Shown here one piece after another: positions 35,879-45,226 of a DNA stretch of 64,000 nt. Source of the DNA: Neobacillus bataviensis LMG 21833 (GTDB lineage Bacteria > Bacillota > Bacilli > Bacillales > Cytobacillaceae). Position numbers and translations under genes: made by a program. Numbering within the stretch: position 1 is the stretch's first letter; each line of letters opens with the position of its first letter. The DNA is taken from contig NZ_AJLS01000097.1 in NCBI RefSeq assembly GCF_000307875.1, forward strand, positions 52,657-116,656, written 5' to 3'. The notes beneath the pieces are model-generated. The model was not told where the DNA came from and ran no database searches. It saw only the letters and a program-made list of their open reading frames with translations.

Positions 35879-37147
35879 ATGAATGAAAAGAAACACCTCT
35901 ATTTTGGCTGGTATATTGTTATCGCTGCCTCATCAATTGTATTGCTTACAACAGGAATACGGATGGGGATTGGACCATTTGTTAATCCCATTATGAATGA
36001 TTTAAGATTGTCTCGAACGGAGCTTTCAATTATCATTTCTGTCGGAATGATCCTTTATGGGGTTGGGATGCCACTAGCAGGCATTCTTTTAAAATCGTTT
36101 AATACCCGTATTGTGCTATTGTTGGGGATGACAATAGTATGTATTTCAATTGTATGGACCGTTAATTCCAAAGGGATGCTTTCTTTTCTGCTTTCTTTTG
36201 GTGGGTTGTTGTCGATTGGGCTTTCCTTTTTAAGCAGCATCACCTTATCTCCCATTATCAGCAAATGGTTTGTCCGCCAAAGAGGGAAGGCACTATTTTA
36301 TTTGACGACCGGGTCAATGGCTGGTATTGCAATTATAACACCCGTCGAAACCTGGCTGAATAGTCTTGTCGGCTGGCAGAATACGCTCTTATTATTTGGG
36401 GGAATACTCATCTGTTTGGTTTTTCCTTCAGCGATTTTTATTATGCGGGAAGATGTGCCGGAAAAGGCTGATAATCCGGGTGATTCAGGCGATAAAATAA
36501 AACATTCTCCTCCGTTAGATCTCACTTTGAAGGATGCTTTAAAGACACAAACCTATTGGAAAATTGTTTTTGCCTTATTTGCCTGTGGTTTTGGGATGAA
36601 TTTATTAGGCTCACACGGGGTCCCGATGTTGATGGATCACCATTTTGCACCAATGACAGCTTCCTTTGGAGTTGGTATGATTGGTATTGTAGCCATCTTC
36701 GGCACATTATTTTTAGGACAACTCGCTGACCGATTTCCGCGCAAAAACATTTTATTTTTAGTGTTTTTTGTCCGCGGCCTTGGCTTTTTCGGTCTTGTTT
36801 TATCTTCGTCTGCTTGGCAGCTCTTTCTTGTTTCTGCTATCGGGGGATTGGCTTGGGCAGGTTCAGTAGCCATGTCCACAGCAATTTTAAGTGACTTATA
36901 TGGAATACGGTTACTTGGAATTTTAAATGGATTTGCCTATTTTGTGGGGCATCAAATTGGAGCAGCAGTAGGTTCATTTCTTGGAGGGTGGGGTATCGAA
37001 GTGTTTGGAACACATTTATTTTCGTTCAGTGCCGCGGGTATACTTGCACTTCTTGCCAGTTTGGCATCCCTAACAATACCTCAAAGTATATCGTTCTCCA
37101 AGCCAGTTAAGATTGGTGAAAACCATAACATAACGACTGGAGAATGA
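35879..37147 (+). CDS. MFS transporter (2)
   Basis: A ~422-residue major facilitator protein with about 12 membrane helices, a central cytoplasmic loop (REDVPEKADNPGDSGDK) and QLADRFPRKN after helix 8. The overall pattern (FGWYIVIAASSIVLLTTGIR) resembles the OFA/monocarboxylate group. ATG 35879 is chosen over a TTG at 35861; neither has a strong ribosome site. It probably transports an acid for the adjacent pathway. A hairpin terminator follows. Confidence 0.85.
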   Translation: MNEKKHLYFGWYIVIAASSIVLLTTGIRMGIGPFVNPIMNDLRLSRTELSIIISVGMILYGVGMPLAGILLKSFNTRIVLLLGMTIVCISIVWTVNSKGMLSFLLSFGGLLSIGLSFLSSITLSPIISKWFVRQRGKALFYLTTGSMAGIAIITPVETWLNSLVGWQNTLLLFGGILICLVFPSAIFIMREDVPEKADNPGDSGDKIKHSPPLDLTLKDALKTQTYWKIVFALFACGFGMNLLGSHGVPMLMDHHFAPMTASFGVGMIGIVAIFGTLFLGQLADRFPRKNILFLVFFVRGLGFFGLVLSSSAWQLFLVSAIGGLAWAGSVAMSTAILSDLYGIRLLGILNGFAYFVGHQIGAAVGSFLGGWGIEVFGTHLFSFSAAGILALLASLASLTIPQSISFSKPVKIGENHNITTGE

Positions 37148-37156
37148 GAGTGTTTC

Positions 37157-37187
37157 AAAAAGGCTTGGATACACCAAGCCTTTTTAA
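37157..37187 (+). terminator. rho-independent terminator
   Basis: AAAAAGGCTTGG-ATACA-CCAAGCCTTTTT is a strong hairpin with a T tail, ten bases after the MFS stop codon. Confidence 0.9.
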
Positions 37188-37308
37188 ATGAAGAATAGAC
37201 TGATATTTAGAGTATAATTTCTGTGTATATTTACACCTTTTTAACCATATTAAATCCTATTTTCGTCGATGCATACTCAGCACTCGTAATTGCTGTAAAA
37301 TTTCAGTA

Positions 37309-37980
37309 TCAGTCATTGTCCCCCTCCGTATTTACCAATATTTCTTCATAGGATGCGCCCATTACTTCCACCATCTTATAACCTTGTTGAACAAGTTCTG
37401 CCATTATTTTTTCCTTTCTTACAATATTTTCGGCTAATTGAATAACCCGATCGGCTATCGATTTAGGAATAAACACGACTCCGCTTGCATCAGCTATCAC
37501 ATAATCACCAGGTTCTACATGAATTCCGCAAACGGTAATCGGCTCATTCCAATATTTTTGCACGATTCTTCCACGTGCTGTAATAGGAATAGCTGCTTTT
37601 GCGTAGATAGGTAATTTTAATTCCCTGCTCTCATCCACATCCCGACATGCTCCATCAATGATGACACCTTCAATCCCATTCATTACAGCACCTTGTGATA
37701 AAATGCCTCCCCAGCCAGCGATATTCTTCCGATTTTCATGGGCAATGACGATCACATCCCCTGCTCCCGAAGCATCAACAGCTTCCGTACATAAATGCCG
37801 TTTAGAAAGTGTACCGTCAGCCAATCCTAATTGAACCGTAACGGCTTTGCCTACTATACGTTTTGAATGTGATACATTCTGTAATCCAATGGCAACGCCT
37901 TTAAGATGTAATTGATCAAGTGCATCGGAAACGGCGCAACTATCCAAATCTGCAAGTCTATTAATTAAAGTTTCTGACAT
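37309..37980 (-). CDS. RraA-family aldolase-like protein
   Basis: A 223-residue RraA/HMG-aldolase fold protein. It begins LADLDSCAVSDALDQL and has WGGILSQGAVMNGIEG followed by VIIDGACRDVDE, whose Arg-Asp pair binds metal and pyruvyl substrate in 4-hydroxy-4-methyl-2-oxoglutarate aldolases and oxaloacetate decarboxylases. Bacillus lacks the RNase E that E. coli RraA regulates, so an enzymatic role is more likely. ATG follows AAAAGGGGAG. It is monocistronic, near the catabolic locus but in the opposite orientation to its right arm. Confidence 0.85.
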   Translation of the reverse strand: MSETLINRLADLDSCAVSDALDQLHLKGVAIGLQNVSHSKRIVGKAVTVQLGLADGTLSKRHLCTEAVDASGAGDVIVIAHENRKNIAGWGGILSQGAVMNGIEGVIIDGACRDVDESRELKLPIYAKAAIPITARGRIVQKYWNEPITVCGIHVEPGDYVIADASGVVFIPKSIADRVIQLAENIVRKEKIMAELVQQGYKMVEVMGASYEEILVNTEGDND

Positions 37981-38147
37981 TTCTGACTCCCCTTTTAATC
38001 TTAAATTTTAAGACCACTTTTTAGCTAGGTAATGACTACCCGAAACAACTTTGTTCATTTTTGCAAGAACGTTTTTCTTGAGAACGTACTCAATTTTATT
38101 TTCATATATATGGTTTAAAAAGTTTGAAGAGGTCTCATTATAAATAA

Positions 38148-38396
38148 TCATTTAACTTTTTCCTCACTTCTGGTCACTAGGTATTTAATAGCGTTTTTAT
38201 CCAGCTTGTTTAAGACTTCCTCTTCAAGATTAATCTCTAGCTTATCAGCAAGTTGGATAAGGTATATTAAAATATCCACCATTTCTTCACTTATATTTTG
38301 TTTGGATTCAGCGATCGCTTATTCACTAGTTCTCCATTGGAAATTTTCCAGCTGAGTTACAGCGACCCTCCTTCGAGTGGAAAATGTTACCTCCAT
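38148..38396 (-). pseudogene. MazG-like nucleotide pyrophosphohydrolase remnant
   Basis: Translation of the minus strand from ATG 38396 gives 25 residues ending QLENFQWRTSE, an in-frame TAA at 38319-38321, then AIAESKQNISEEMVDILIYL and ADKLEINLEEEVLNKLDKN to TGA at 38148. This is the metal-binding helix bundle (EE..D) and tail of the small MazG/dCTP-pyrophosphatase family. The N-terminal quarter of the family is missing and there is a nonsense codon, so the gene is dead. Confidence 0.65.
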
Positions 38397-39284
38397 ATTA
38401 TCATAAATCATAATATTCGGGTTTTTCGTTTCATTAAACGGCTAAATTTCTTTATAAAAGAAAAAGGGTCTCCACTTGTGGAAATTTTGAACATATTACC
38501 TAAAAGTGCAAGGTATTCATTTTTTAAAAAACTAAGTTAATAAAAGCCCGACTTCTCGGGTCTTCATTATAAAAACGTATGTATAAATGCTAAACAATCC
38601 TTCACAAACTTATTATCACTTTGATTTGCCGAAATAACCCAAACAAAAAGAAGCGTTCCCTTCACTAAAAGAAACACCATTTTCTTAAAGACTATATCTA
38701 TATTTAATCGAACGTTCGGCATTGTATTTTGCTTTCTTCTTGCGAAATATGTTTCTTTATTTTTACATTTTTCACTTGTAACCCTGTTAGGTTAGAATCC
38801 CTTACAGAAAAAGTAAGTTTATCATACTCCACCGTGATGTCCTGAATAGTTTAAAGCACTGGCAAAAATGAATTGTTTCCTGGGATCCCCATTAATGGGT
38901 TCAATTTTGATTTTTGGACACATAAAAAATCCGAATAAGATAGGCCCATATTCCCTCATAATAGTGATTTTCCCACCACTGATAATTCTAAAAAGTCAGC
39001 TCCTTCATTACACATTGTATCATCGTAAAAATTGCTTGTTCTCAAAACAACCAAATTGGTAAACTCCTTGCTTTTAATAAACTCTAATTATTAGTTTTGA
39101 GAATATCATTTACAATTATTCTTCTTCAACTAAACTCCCAAATTAGTTCATTACAACTACTACAAAAAATGGTGTAAATATTAGTATCCATACATTTTTT
39201 CCATTTGAAAAAATGTATAATACAAAAACCAACGTCAATTTATGCTAGAAACAAATATAGTAGTTTGGTCAAAGTGTCGATAAA
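38397..39284. other. long intergenic region, no gene seen
   Basis: About 890 bases upstream of the MazG remnant hold only short open frames without ribosome sites or recognisable similarity. A weak hairpin with CCCGA/TCGGG lies at 38546-38562. The sequence is AT-rich and appears to be decayed. Confidence 0.5.
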
Positions 39285-39339
39285 AAGGGTCAGACCCCCA
39301 AGTGCGCTAAAGCGTTAGCCCGTCGGGGGTCTGACCCTT
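39285..39339. repeat. palindromic GGGTCAGACCCCC element (copy 1)
   Basis: Perfect 15-base arms AAGGGTCAGACCCCC and GGGGGTCTGACCCTT enclose a loop that itself contains GCTAA/TTAGC. It resembles REP-type elements that are common in Bacillus. A near copy lies at 40187-40237, on the other side of the restriction gene, and a half copy at 40820-40837. Confidence 0.85.
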
Positions 39340-39355
39340 GAGTAGAGCACTTGTA

Positions 39356-40093
39356 TTATGGTTTTAACAGCTGAGGCTTTAACCTTTCTTCAATCTCTTT
39401 AGCAAGAGATTTAATAACTCCCTCAATCATCTCAGACCCATCAACCTCTGAAGCTACATCGCCGATAGCATCCGAAAGTTTTTGATAGAAATCAATCTCT
39501 CCAGTTAATCGATACCAAAATTCTTGACCAACAATTACAGGATATTCCTTATTAATGGTTTTATAATGATTACTTACATCATCTGGAGTTCCATAAAAAA
39601 CTCCTATAACCAAATCATCAAGATTCACACTTAATTTGTTCGTCCTGGCAAGATTTTTCACTCCTTGAAAATGTCCCTTAATTGTTTCAATATCATCCTT
39701 ATTGATTGTATTTGGCCCAGCCTTTATTTGACAGTATTTTTTCCTGCCATCTACTTTATCGATAAATTCAATATCAATACCCGAAGTGGTGGATGCAAAC
39801 CCTTCCAAAACTTCACTACAAAATTTTTGTAGTTTATCTCCAAAAATGGTATTGATCGATGTTCCTAATACCCTTGGATAGATTAAAGCTCTGGCAATGC
39901 TCTCAGGGTCATCATTGCCTGTTAGGAAACTTGCTTTATACTTGTCCAAAAAAGGATTAAGATTAAACTGCTTTAATTTTGTCAGTTTTAATGTATTCGC
40001 TTTATGACTTGGGACTATTTCATTTTTAAAGAAGTCTTTTGCTTTTTTTATGATTTGATTTAAAGATTCCTCTTTTAGCTTAGTTTGACTCAT
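39356..40093 (-). CDS. PmeII-like type II restriction endonuclease
   Basis: A 245-residue protein that I recognise as the PmeII group of restriction endonucleases. The likely nuclease centre is GIDIEF (Asp), 10 residues of turn, then KYCQIKAGPNTIN, where Q-I-K in place of E-x-K would be a variant PD-(D/E)xK. YPRVLGTSINTIFGDKLQ near residue 70 is another conserved block. ATG follows AGAAGG. There is no methyltransferase gene nearby, so it is an orphan: protection must come from elsewhere or it does not cut the host. Palindromic repeats lie on both sides. Confidence 0.7.
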   Translation of the reverse strand: MSQTKLKEESLNQIIKKAKDFFKNEIVPSHKANTLKLTKLKQFNLNPFLDKYKASFLTGNDDPESIARALIYPRVLGTSINTIFGDKLQKFCSEVLEGFASTTSGIDIEFIDKVDGRKKYCQIKAGPNTINKDDIETIKGHFQGVKNLARTNKLSVNLDDLVIGVFYGTPDDVSNHYKTINKEYPVIVGQEFWYRLTGEIDFYQKLSDAIGDVASEVDGSEMIEGVIKSLAKEIEERLKPQLLKP

Positions 40094-40186
40094 TTTAAAC
40101 CTTCTTTCTAAAAAATTAATCCGTTCAAAAATCGTTGCATGGTTCTATCTTACCATTTCTTCCCTAATGGAGAAAACCTAAAAAAA

Positions 40187-40237
40187 GGGTCAGACCCCCA
40201 GCATGCTAAAGCGTTAGCACATCGGGGGTCTGACACC
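40187..40237. repeat. palindromic GGGTCAGACCCCC element (copy 2)
   Basis: Same architecture as copy 1 with arms GGGTCAGACCCCC and GGGGGTCTGAC(A)CC, central GCTAAAGCGTTAGC identical. Together with copy 1 it brackets the restriction endonuclease. Confidence 0.85.
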
Positions 40238-40258
40238 ACCATTACCCAAAGGGTAAGC

Positions 40259-40702
40259 TTAACTTCCCTTATAAACACTGTCACATGTTCCCGCTTTTGG
40301 TTCATAATAACAATGATTTTTATATTGACCAGATTGAGGTTGACCGTACCATGTTGGGGGGCATGGTGCGTATGGATTAAAATACCATAGTGCATATTTC
40401 CCTGGGTGTTCCCTCCAGTAATCCAAATTCTTTTTTGCTAATCTTTTTTCAGCCGTTCGCGCTTTTTGATAAAATACATTCCCTTTTTGAACCGCTTCAA
40501 AAGAATAATTTCCTCCTTGTATTTGAAAAATGACATCGTGAATTTTTCTTAAACCTTTAAAGTCTATACAATCTGCCTTAAGACGATTAACGATTACATT
40601 CCCAACGTATAACATTCCTTGTTTTCCTTCACCTTCGGCTTCTGCTCTCATCATCCTTGCCATTAAATCAACGTCTGAACTTCGGTAATTTACTCTTGGC
40701 AT
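40259..40702 (-). CDS. CwlJ/SleB-type cell wall hydrolase
   Basis: A 147-residue hydrolase_2 domain protein. ATG 40702 follows GGGGTGAG. It starts MPRVNYRSSDVDLMARMMRAE, where the Glu of RAEAEGE is the predicted catalytic residue, and has VGNVIVNRLKADC and ALWYFNPYAP, as in the spore-cortex lytic enzyme CwlJ. No signal peptide is visible, as for CwlJ. It acts on cortex peptidoglycan during germination in the best-known members. It lies next to palindromic repeat copy 2. Confidence 0.88.
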   Translation of the reverse strand: MPRVNYRSSDVDLMARMMRAEAEGEGKQGMLYVGNVIVNRLKADCIDFKGLRKIHDVIFQIQGGNYSFEAVQKGNVFYQKARTAEKRLAKKNLDYWREHPGKYALWYFNPYAPCPPTWYGQPQSGQYKNHCYYEPKAGTCDSVYKGS

Positions 40703-40819
40703 TTTCTCACCCCAAAAATATAGTATGAAAAATAGCCTGTATTGATGAATATTTCTTTGCATTTGCCCCATTCATTTCATAAATATCCTTCCATATTTGA
40801 AACTTTTATTAGAAAACTT

Positions 40820-40837
40820 AAAAAGGGTCTGACCCAA
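40820..40837. repeat. half copy of the palindromic repeat
   Basis: AAAAGGGTCTGACCCAAG carries the inner palindrome GGGTCTGACCC of the element without the long arms. It lies between the CwlJ-like and Dph6-like genes. Confidence 0.6.
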
Positions 40838-40903
40838 GATGTTAATACGATTGGAATTTGTATGATAAACTATCAATATTACATACTGTAAGGGTGATGA
40901 ATC

Positions 40904-41587
40904 ATGAAGAAACTAGTAGCATTATCATGGAGTGGCGGCAAGGATTGTTGTATGGCATTGGATACTCTTATTCAAAAGGGTTATGAAGTCGCCTGCCTCG
41001 TTACAACGGTTCCAAAAGAACTTGGGCGAACATTTGGTCATGGAGAGCGAACAGATATGATTCGATTACAAGGAAAGGCCCTATCCATACCTATTCATTT
41101 TATAGAGTGCACCTTTGAAACCTACACGGTGGAATTTGTAAAAGCTGTTCAAATCTTGAAGAATCAATATAAGATTACTGGTATTGCTTTTGGAGATCTT
41201 TATTTAGATGAACATCGAAATTGGGGCGAAAACGTAGCGAATGCTGCAGGTGTTGATGCCTTGTACCCTCTTTGGAGCAAAAAAGAAGCTGCTCAATCAT
41301 TACTCGAAAACTTTGTCCAATCTGGCTTTAAAGCCATTGTTATTCGTGTAAGAGAAGATGTCCTCGACGAAACGTGGCTTGGCAGATTGCTGGATGATTC
41401 GTTTTTACAAGATGTACAAATGACAAGTATTTGCCCAATGGGTGAATCAGGTGAATACCATACCTATGTTTTTGATGGTCCCCTATTCTCGAAAAAGATT
41501 CAATTGGAACATGCTGAATTTATCCAGCTTGAAACAACTAAGAAACTAGAATTTAAGAGTTATCTTTTACTTGATTCAGAAAAGTAG
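40904..41587 (+). CDS. Dph6-like ATP pyrophosphatase (diphthine-ammonia ligase family)
   Basis: A 227-residue PP-loop protein: LSWSGGKDCCMALD is the ATP-binding SGGKD motif, and ITGIAFGDLYLDEHRNWGE and GEFGEYHT-like MGESGEYHTYVFDGP are the family's C-terminal signatures. Eukaryotic Dph6 amidates diphthine, but bacteria have no diphthamide, so the bacterial reaction is unknown. ATG follows AAGGGTGATG. Monocistronic. Confidence 0.85.
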   Translation: MKKLVALSWSGGKDCCMALDTLIQKGYEVACLVTTVPKELGRTFGHGERTDMIRLQGKALSIPIHFIECTFETYTVEFVKAVQILKNQYKITGIAFGDLYLDEHRNWGENVANAAGVDALYPLWSKKEAAQSLLENFVQSGFKAIVIRVREDVLDETWLGRLLDDSFLQDVQMTSICPMGESGEYHTYVFDGPLFSKKIQLEHAEFIQLETTKKLEFKSYLLLDSEK

Positions 41588-41983
41588 GAATGAATGTCCA
41601 GTTTTTCAGCATTTTTATTAAAAAAAGCGTTGATATTTAAGTTGTACAAATTACCATTTCAGGACACGTTTTTGGACAGAAATAATCGACTTTCATCATG
41701 CTCCTCTGTCCTTTAAAAGGCACAGAAAACACATAGTTTTGCAATATTGAGAAATTAGATGGCAACTTGAAAGAGATCTTTTGCGGGCATGATTCCAATC
41801 CTGGATACCAGCAGTCACAATGACTGCAGTTACAAAATGCTGTTATTAGTAGTATCTTTTATAAATGGAAGAATGCCAAGAATACGCAAGTAGTGCATAA
41901 AAACTTGCATATTTTTGGCTCTTTAATTTTATTCCTTATTGTGTTAAAGCATCCGTTTGTTTAAGTACATTTGAAACCACCAG
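41588..41983. other. intergenic region without a recognised gene
   Basis: About 400 bases. It contains a small hairpin GCAGTCACAATGACTGC near 41810-41827 and, near 41940-41975, a degenerate copy of the dispersed repeat core (CCGTTTGTTTAAGTACATT). No coding frame is convincing. Confidence 0.4.
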
Positions 41984-42214
41984 TTATCCAAAGTGATTAT
42001 GAAACCACCAAACAATAAGAATCATACTCACTATTCCCCAAGCTGTGGTACTCACTATCCACCAAATTATGGATTTAGCTTTTTTTGAACTTTCCTCGTC
42101 TTCCATATTTACTGTTATAAAAGCGAGCTTACTTTCCATTCCTTTTTTCATAGAAGTGAGAACAACAAATCCGATTATTATGAAACCAATAGTTATCCAG
42201 AGTAATAAGTCCAC
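41984..42214 (-). CDS. small two-helix membrane protein
   Basis: A 76-residue protein from GTG 42214, ten bases after AGGGAGG. Two hydrophobic helices (LLLWITIGFIIIGFVVL, then IIWWIVSTTAWGIVSMILIVWW) flank a charged loop (NMEDEESSKKAK). I do not recognise a family. The good ribosome site and clean architecture support a real gene. Confidence 0.6.
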   Translation of the reverse strand: MDLLLWITIGFIIIGFVVLTSMKKGMESKLAFITVNMEDEESSKKAKSIIWWIVSTTAWGIVSMILIVWWFHNHFG

Positions 42215-42363
42215 CTTTTATACCTCCCTTTTTTGTGATTACTTTTCTTTCAATCTTCTATATTCAATTATCCCACCCAGTTACTTGAATAAGAAAAATA
42301 CCTTGTCTTCTTGTTGAAGCAAAGTACCTATTTGCTGAACAGGAGTCGAATTTGGAAAAGTAA

Positions 42364-42531
42364 TTATACAAACTTTTTATAATCATCTATATAGAATGAA
42401 ACATACCCTCAATTAGGACAAACTGCTGCTTTTGGCTTTGCTGAGATATTGTTAAATAATCCTTTCCCTTTTTTGCTTATTTTAATGCCATACATAACGC
42501 CTTCAACCTTCACACTACAGTCTAGAACCAT
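42364..42531 (-). pseudogene. small zinc-ribbon protein interrupted by TGA at a Cys codon
   Basis: From ATG 42531 the minus strand reads MVLDCSVKVEGVMYGIKISK and so on to KAAVCPN, then TGA at 42409-42411, then GYVSFYIDDYKKFV and TAA. Small Bacillus zinc-ribbon proteins end CPNCGY.SFY, so TGA has replaced a TGC/TGT zinc-ligand codon. The simplest view is a nonsense mutation. The N-terminal Cys pair also looks incomplete. Confidence 0.5.
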
Positions 42532-43053
42532 TTTCACGTTGGATAGGTAACATTTCATTCACTTTTACACCACCGTTATTAGGTACTTTGATATGTTAGT
42601 TTTTTATACGATTTAATAAGGGGTTAGGTTTCACTATAGTTCATACCTCTTACACTAACCTCCCTTTAGTTTAAGTAAATTGATTCACAATATAAAAATG
42701 GAACATTGCCTTACAAAAATCTTAAATTCCTCCGTACCTTAGAAGAAAAAATCAGCCAAAGTAAAACAGATAATGAGCAGACGTACGATAGGTGGTGCGA
42801 ACTGGTATAAAGCTAAAATTAAAGTGGCAAAACGATAGGTTGGTGTTCTTAGTAATCCCCCACTTCAAATTTTCGATAGAAAATAAGTGGTAGGTAGTTC
42901 AATGACAGTTTCTCTTAAATAAGATGAAAGCATAAATGATGTTTACGAAACTTAAAGCCGAATTCACAATATGGTTTTAGTTTTTAAGTATAGGGTTCAA
43001 ACTTTTATCACAAATTATAATTGATTCTATTAAAAAATATAGGGGATGGTTTT
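42532..43053. other. intergenic region with one dispersed-repeat core
   Basis: About 520 bases with no supported gene. The core of the dispersed repeat (ACTAACCTCCCTTTAGTTTAAGT..TTCACAA) is at 42655-42691. The last 40 bases carry the ribosome site of the SDR gene. Confidence 0.5.
42655..42691. repeat. dispersed repeat core A
   Basis: Copy of the family ACTAACCTGCC-GTTAGTTTAAGT-n-TTCACAA that recurs through 42.6-63.5 kb. Copies are clear but imperfect. Confidence 0.6.
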
Positions 43054-43830
43054 ATGTTACTTAAAGATAAAGTCGTTTTAATTACAGGTGCTGCCGGTGG
43101 TATCGGCACTGCAGCAGCAAAAGCATTTGCAAATGAAGGGGCAAAACTCGCGCTTGTTGATTTAAATGAAGATGCTCTGAAAAAGGTTTCCGGACAAGTG
43201 GAATCTAGCGATATCTTATTGGTCCCTGCTGATGTTACAAAAGAAGATCAAGTAAAAAATTATGTTGATAAAACCGTAGAAAAATATGGTCGTATCGATG
43301 TTTTTATTAACAATGCAGGTGTAAACGGTGCTAATGCCACCATAACAGAACAACAGGAAAAGAACTTACGTTTTGTTATGGATGTTAACTTCTTTGGCGC
43401 CTTTTACGGATTGAAATATGTTCTAGGTGTCATGCAAGAACAAAAGTCTGGATCTGTTGTCAATACAGCATCGAACGGCGGATGGCTCGGTGCTCCAGGA
43501 ATGAGCGTTTATGCGGCATCGAAACATGCTGTTCTCGGACTGACAAAATCAGCAGCTATCGAGATGGCACCTTATGGCGTCCGTGTCAATGCGGTTGCTC
43601 CAGGTGCTACAAACACAGATATGATGCGCCGAATTGAAAGTAACGCAGTTGGCGAAGAGAATGTTGAAGAAGCGAAAAAAGCATTTGAAGCAGCTGTTCC
43701 GATGGGGCGTTATGCTACACCAGAAGAAATTGCAGATTTGATGGTATTTTTAGCTTCAGATAAATCTTCGTTCATTGATGGAACGATGGTTCGTATTGAT
43801 GGCGGTATGTCCGCTAATTCAGCTCAATAA
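43054..43830 (+). CDS. short-chain dehydrogenase/reductase
   Basis: A 258-residue classical SDR. ATG 43054 follows ATAGGGGATGG; an earlier in-frame ATT at 43021 is not needed. TGAAGGIGTAAAKAF binds the nucleotide, with Asp (LVDLN) after beta-2 indicating NAD preference. NNAGVNG and the catalytic YAASK are intact, and DGGMSANSAQ ends the protein. Likely oxidises a secondary alcohol; substrate unknown. Monocistronic with its own terminator. Confidence 0.9.
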   Translation: MLLKDKVVLITGAAGGIGTAAAKAFANEGAKLALVDLNEDALKKVSGQVESSDILLVPADVTKEDQVKNYVDKTVEKYGRIDVFINNAGVNGANATITEQQEKNLRFVMDVNFFGAFYGLKYVLGVMQEQKSGSVVNTASNGGWLGAPGMSVYAASKHAVLGLTKSAAIEMAPYGVRVNAVAPGATNTDMMRRIESNAVGEENVEEAKKAFEAAVPMGRYATPEEIADLMVFLASDKSSFIDGTMVRIDGGMSANSAQ

Positions 43831-43840
43831 TTTGTAAAGA

Positions 43841-43884
43841 GGCTGTCCCGAAAGTCATCAAAAGTGACTTTCGAGGACAGCCCT
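43841..43884 (+). terminator. hairpin terminator after SDR gene
   Basis: GGCTGTCC(C)GAAAGTCA and TGACTTTCGAGGACAGCC form a ~17-bp stem with a TCAAAAG loop; a short T-rich tail follows. Confidence 0.75.
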
Positions 43885-44180
43885 TCCATTCTTAATAAAA
43901 ATTGAAGATGACAGACATGTTCCTAGAAAAAATCTGAGTATCTGCCAAATACAAAAAGACACGTTTTATATATGAGCGCATCAATTTTGATTAGAGTGTT
44001 TTCGTCATCGTGGATTCCCCATTTTCATTGCATCATTAATTGCAATGTAAATGAAACCTCACAGCCACAAACAAACGTCCCTGTTGGTACAGCAAGAAAA
44101 AGAAAAGTCTCTAGGTCGAATGAAAAAATCATTATTTCTTGCTACAGAGACGCGCTCATTTGTTGATTAAAACCTAGCAA

Positions 44181-45023
44181 TTACTTAAATTCACTTCTAA
44201 GCAAATATACAACATCGTAGTTTTTTAGCTCGTTCATATGACTGTCCACATCACTATAAAAATCAGTAGAAAGAGTGCTAGTCCCTTCGTTGCTCCTTGA
44301 ATAACAAATACCAGCTAAAACCATCTTATCCATAATTGGAATGTTGTCTAATGGATTAATTCCCCAATCAATGCCAATATCATCCTTTGTAACCGTTACT
44401 GGACTCCATCCTGTACTTGTACCGCCATTACTACTAATGCTAATAGTAAATAGAGCTTGATTAGTTTCTTCATTCGTTTTCGATGTTGATAAAATAATCG
44501 TCCCCTTATTTTTAATCCCAGTAGAAATACGGTCTATCACACCAGTTAAATTGCCTGATTCATATTTTTCAACCCATACGGCTACATCTTTATACTTATC
44601 ATCTACATTGAAATCAAATTCAAAATATTGATCTGCAGTGCTTGAAAGTATGACTTTCTCTCTTTCCGTCAACTTAGCGTTAGAAACAGTGTTAATTTTC
44701 AAGTTCAAGGCAATTACAGCTTCAATAATCAATGCCATACAAACGGCTTTGGACAAGAGGTTATCCCCCATATCTTCCAATGACCCACTGGTAGTAAAGG
44801 CAGCTGAAACTATTGCCATAATTACAGCCAGCCCTACGGCAGGGCCAATTTGTTGCCCTGTATTTATAATGGCAGATGCAATCCCTTGTTGTTTCATTTC
44901 AACACCTGAACTAGCCGCAATAAACATTGTGGTAAATACAAACGCTTGGCCTAAACCTATAACAATCGTCCCTAATATCATTGCCCAAATGGTACCATAT
45001 ATAGTTAATTGGGTAAGAATCAT
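44181..45023 (-). pseudogene. MFS C-terminal fragment joined to an unknown soluble domain
   Basis: The 280-residue frame begins in the last third of a DHA2-type MFS transporter (VIGLGQAFVFTTMFIAASSG, then GIASAIINTGQQIGPAVGLA) and at about residue 112 turns into ~165 soluble residues (from KLTEREKVILSS to NYDVVYLLRSEFK) that I do not recognise. The first nine or so helices of a transporter are absent, and the frame upstream of 45023 is stopped. It is best read as a deletion fusion of two genes. Whether the C-terminal part is expressed is unknown. Confidence 0.55.
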
Positions 45024-45083
45024 AAGAAAAAAATGTACCCAAAACGTGGTTTGGGAACATACTGATCATAAGCAGTAAAAAGC

Positions 45084-45113
45084 AAATCCCCATTCAATTG
45101 AATGGGGATTTTT
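45084..45113. terminator. perfect palindrome, bidirectional terminator
   Basis: AAATCCCCATTCAATTGAATGGGGATTT is fully self-complementary and is followed by Ts on the plus strand and preceded by As, so it can terminate from either side. Confidence 0.7.
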
Positions 45114-45226
45114 ATTCTCTAACTTTCATTTGATAACGTTATTAGACTTAATAAATCTTTGATAAAAAAATATAACCAATTGATCGAAATGGTATACGAA
45201 AAATTCCCAGTGGAATATATGAATAA

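Noticed and set aside
37309..37980. RraA as RNase E regulator
   Set aside because: Bacillaceae do not use RNase E; the aldolase/decarboxylase residues are present.
42409..42411. TGA in the zinc-ribbon frame as selenocysteine
   Set aside because: The position is a structural zinc ligand, no SECIS-like stem follows, and the N-terminal part also looks degraded.
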